From an uncultured Salinimicrobium sp. (lineage in GTDB: Bacteria > Bacteroidota > Bacteroidia > Flavobacteriales > Flavobacteriaceae), in assembly GCA_946887075.1 (NCBI GenBank), contig CAMPKA010000001.1, positions 1 to 64,000 on the forward strand: a DNA stretch of 64,000 nt, given 5' to 3'. A program made the translations under genes and the position numbers. Below are positions 63,280-64,000 of the stretch, one piece after another. Under the pieces are notes generated by a model. That model searched no databases and was not told the DNA's origin. It saw nothing but the letters and a program-made list of their open reading frames with translations. Each line of letters begins with the position of its first letter. Position 1 is the stretch's first letter.

Positions 63280-63287
63280 TACCTTTA
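63280..63287 (+). promoter_or_regulatory. Possible -7 element of the M20 dipeptidase gene
   Basis: TACCTTTA is one base off TAnnTTTG and lies 19 bases before the ATG at 63307, so the transcript would have a very short leader. No clear -33 match. Confidence 0.3.
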
Positions 63288-63306
63288 CATTGCAAAAAGA
63301 ACATAA

Positions 63307-64000
63307 ATGGACAACATCAAAGGATATATTGAAAAAAACAAGGATCGTTTCCTGGAAGAATTGACTGACCTTCTCAAGATTCCATCAGTAAGTGCTGATT
63401 CCAGACATAAACAGGATATGATTACCACTGCCCGTGCAGTAAAGGAACGTCTCCTGGAAGCTGGTTGTGAGACTGCAGAATTAATAGAAACCCCCGGGCA
63501 CCCGGTAGTCTACGGAGAAAAACTCCTGGATAAGGATCTTCCAACGGTCCTGGTTTATGGTCATTACGATGTACAGCCTCCTGATCCGCTTGACCTGTGG
63601 AACAGTCCTCCGTTCGAACCGATCATCAAAAAAACAGAAATTCATCCTGAAGGGGCCATATTCGCAAGAGGGGCGTGTGATGACAAGGGCCAGATGTATA
63701 TGCATATAAAAGCTCTGGAGTATATGACCAGATCCGGGACCCTCCCCTGTAATGTCAAATTTATGATTGAAGGAGAGGAAGAAATGGGCAGTGAGAATCT
63801 AGACTGGTTCATTGAGCGTAACAAAGAAAGGCTCAAAAACGACGTGATTCTAATCAGTGACACCGGCATGATCTCAAAAGAAGTACCTTCCATCACCATA
63901 GGACTGAGAGGGATGAGCTATATGCAGGTAGAGGTGACGGGGCCTAACAGGGATCTTCACAGTGGGCTTTATGGTGGTGCAGTAGCAAATCCTATAAATG
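63307..64000 (+). CDS. M20-family dipeptidase (partial, cut by the window end)
   Basis: The first ~231 residues of an M20 metallopeptidase are visible; the gene continues past the edge. Catalytic-site blocks: VLVYGHYDVQPPDP with the zinc-binding His and Asp, ARGACDDKGQM with the bridging Asp, and MIEGEEEMGS with the catalytic Glu pair. Later DLHSGLYGG fits the CNDP/PepV-like dimerisation region. It should cleave dipeptides in the cytoplasm. Confidence 0.92.
   Translation, partial: MDNIKGYIEKNKDRFLEELTDLLKIPSVSADSRHKQDMITTARAVKERLLEAGCETAELIETPGHPVVYGEKLLDKDLPTVLVYGHYDVQPPDPLDLWNSPPFEPIIKKTEIHPEGAIFARGACDDKGQMYMHIKALEYMTRSGTLPCNVKFMIEGEEEMGSENLDWFIERNKERLKNDVILISDTGMISKEVPSITIGLRGMSYMQVEVTGPNRDLHSGLYGGAVANPIN

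Overview
The window looks like a chromosome segment of a marine member of the Flavobacteriaceae (Bacteroidota). The evidence is a type IX secretion (T9SS) pair (a PorP/SprF-like protein and a type B sorting-domain cargo), LytS/LytTR two-component signalling, isoprenoid synthesis through mevalonate, promoter elements of the TAnnTTTG type, a SemiSWEET, and a radical-SAM arsenosugar cluster. The exact genus cannot be read from the sequence. No plasmid, phage, CRISPR or complete insertion element is visible. Only the first ~1 kb looks decayed.

Layout. 1-994: AT-rich, no convincing gene. 995-10217 (minus): tripartite efflux operon with a lipoprotein adaptor, two different RND permeases and a TolC-like channel. 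10738-18096: AsmA-like protein, MacB-type permease, a kinase-like/DUF389 fusion and a second, diverged DUF389-like protein. 18220-21745 (minus): sulfotransferase-like gene, PorP/SprF and T9SS cargo. 21955-24098: LytS kinase and LytTR regulator. 24217-28679 (minus): ABC ATPase plus a permease fused to an M1 aminopeptidase. 28851-30489: small charged protein and MetZ. 30486-32625 (minus): ergothioneine genes egtB-egtD. 32839-42367 (plus): ten-gene arsenosugar operon. 42416-45718 (minus): polyamine genes (arginine decarboxylase, agmatinase, deoxyhypusine-synthase-like). 45964-50040 (minus): pseudouridine synthase, UbiA prenyltransferase, mevalonate kinase, diphosphomevalonate decarboxylase. 50067-53577: HI0933-type flavoprotein, SDR, SemiSWEET, TerC. 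53742-56252: lipoprotein, astacin-like protease, membrane protein, hemerythrin. 56465-60736: flippase, an overlapping lipid/envelope gene set (DgkA, metallophosphoesterase, VanZ-like, methyltransferase) and a DoxX-like protein. 61058-62599: SulP transporter. 63104-63188: tRNA-Leu. 63307-end: M20 dipeptidase, cut by the window edge.

The most interesting system is the plus-strand operon at 32839-42367. Its core is recognisable: an AhpD-like protein, the radical SAM enzyme ArsS and the TIGR04282 transferase. It continues without a break into a purine nucleoside phosphorylase carrying an adenosine-permissive Asp, an FAD oxidoreductase, a NapH-like membrane iron-sulfur protein, a dolichyl-phosphate-mannose-synthase-like enzyme, a processive membrane glycosyltransferase and a GT-C-like integral membrane protein. 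A coherent reading is that ArsS makes a 5'-deoxyadenosyl arsenical, the phosphorylase removes adenine, and the membrane glycosyltransferases place the arseno-sugar on a lipid or surface glycan. The ergothioneine pair is transcribed divergently from the same 213-bp region.

Other points worth a look: two genes whose true start appears to be non-canonical (the T9SS cargo with only an ATC available, and the HI0933 flavoprotein with CTG); a 12-bp direct repeat with 21-bp period in front of the LytS/LytTR operon; nested dyads upstream of the MacB-type permease; and a terminator-like hairpin in the SulP leader.
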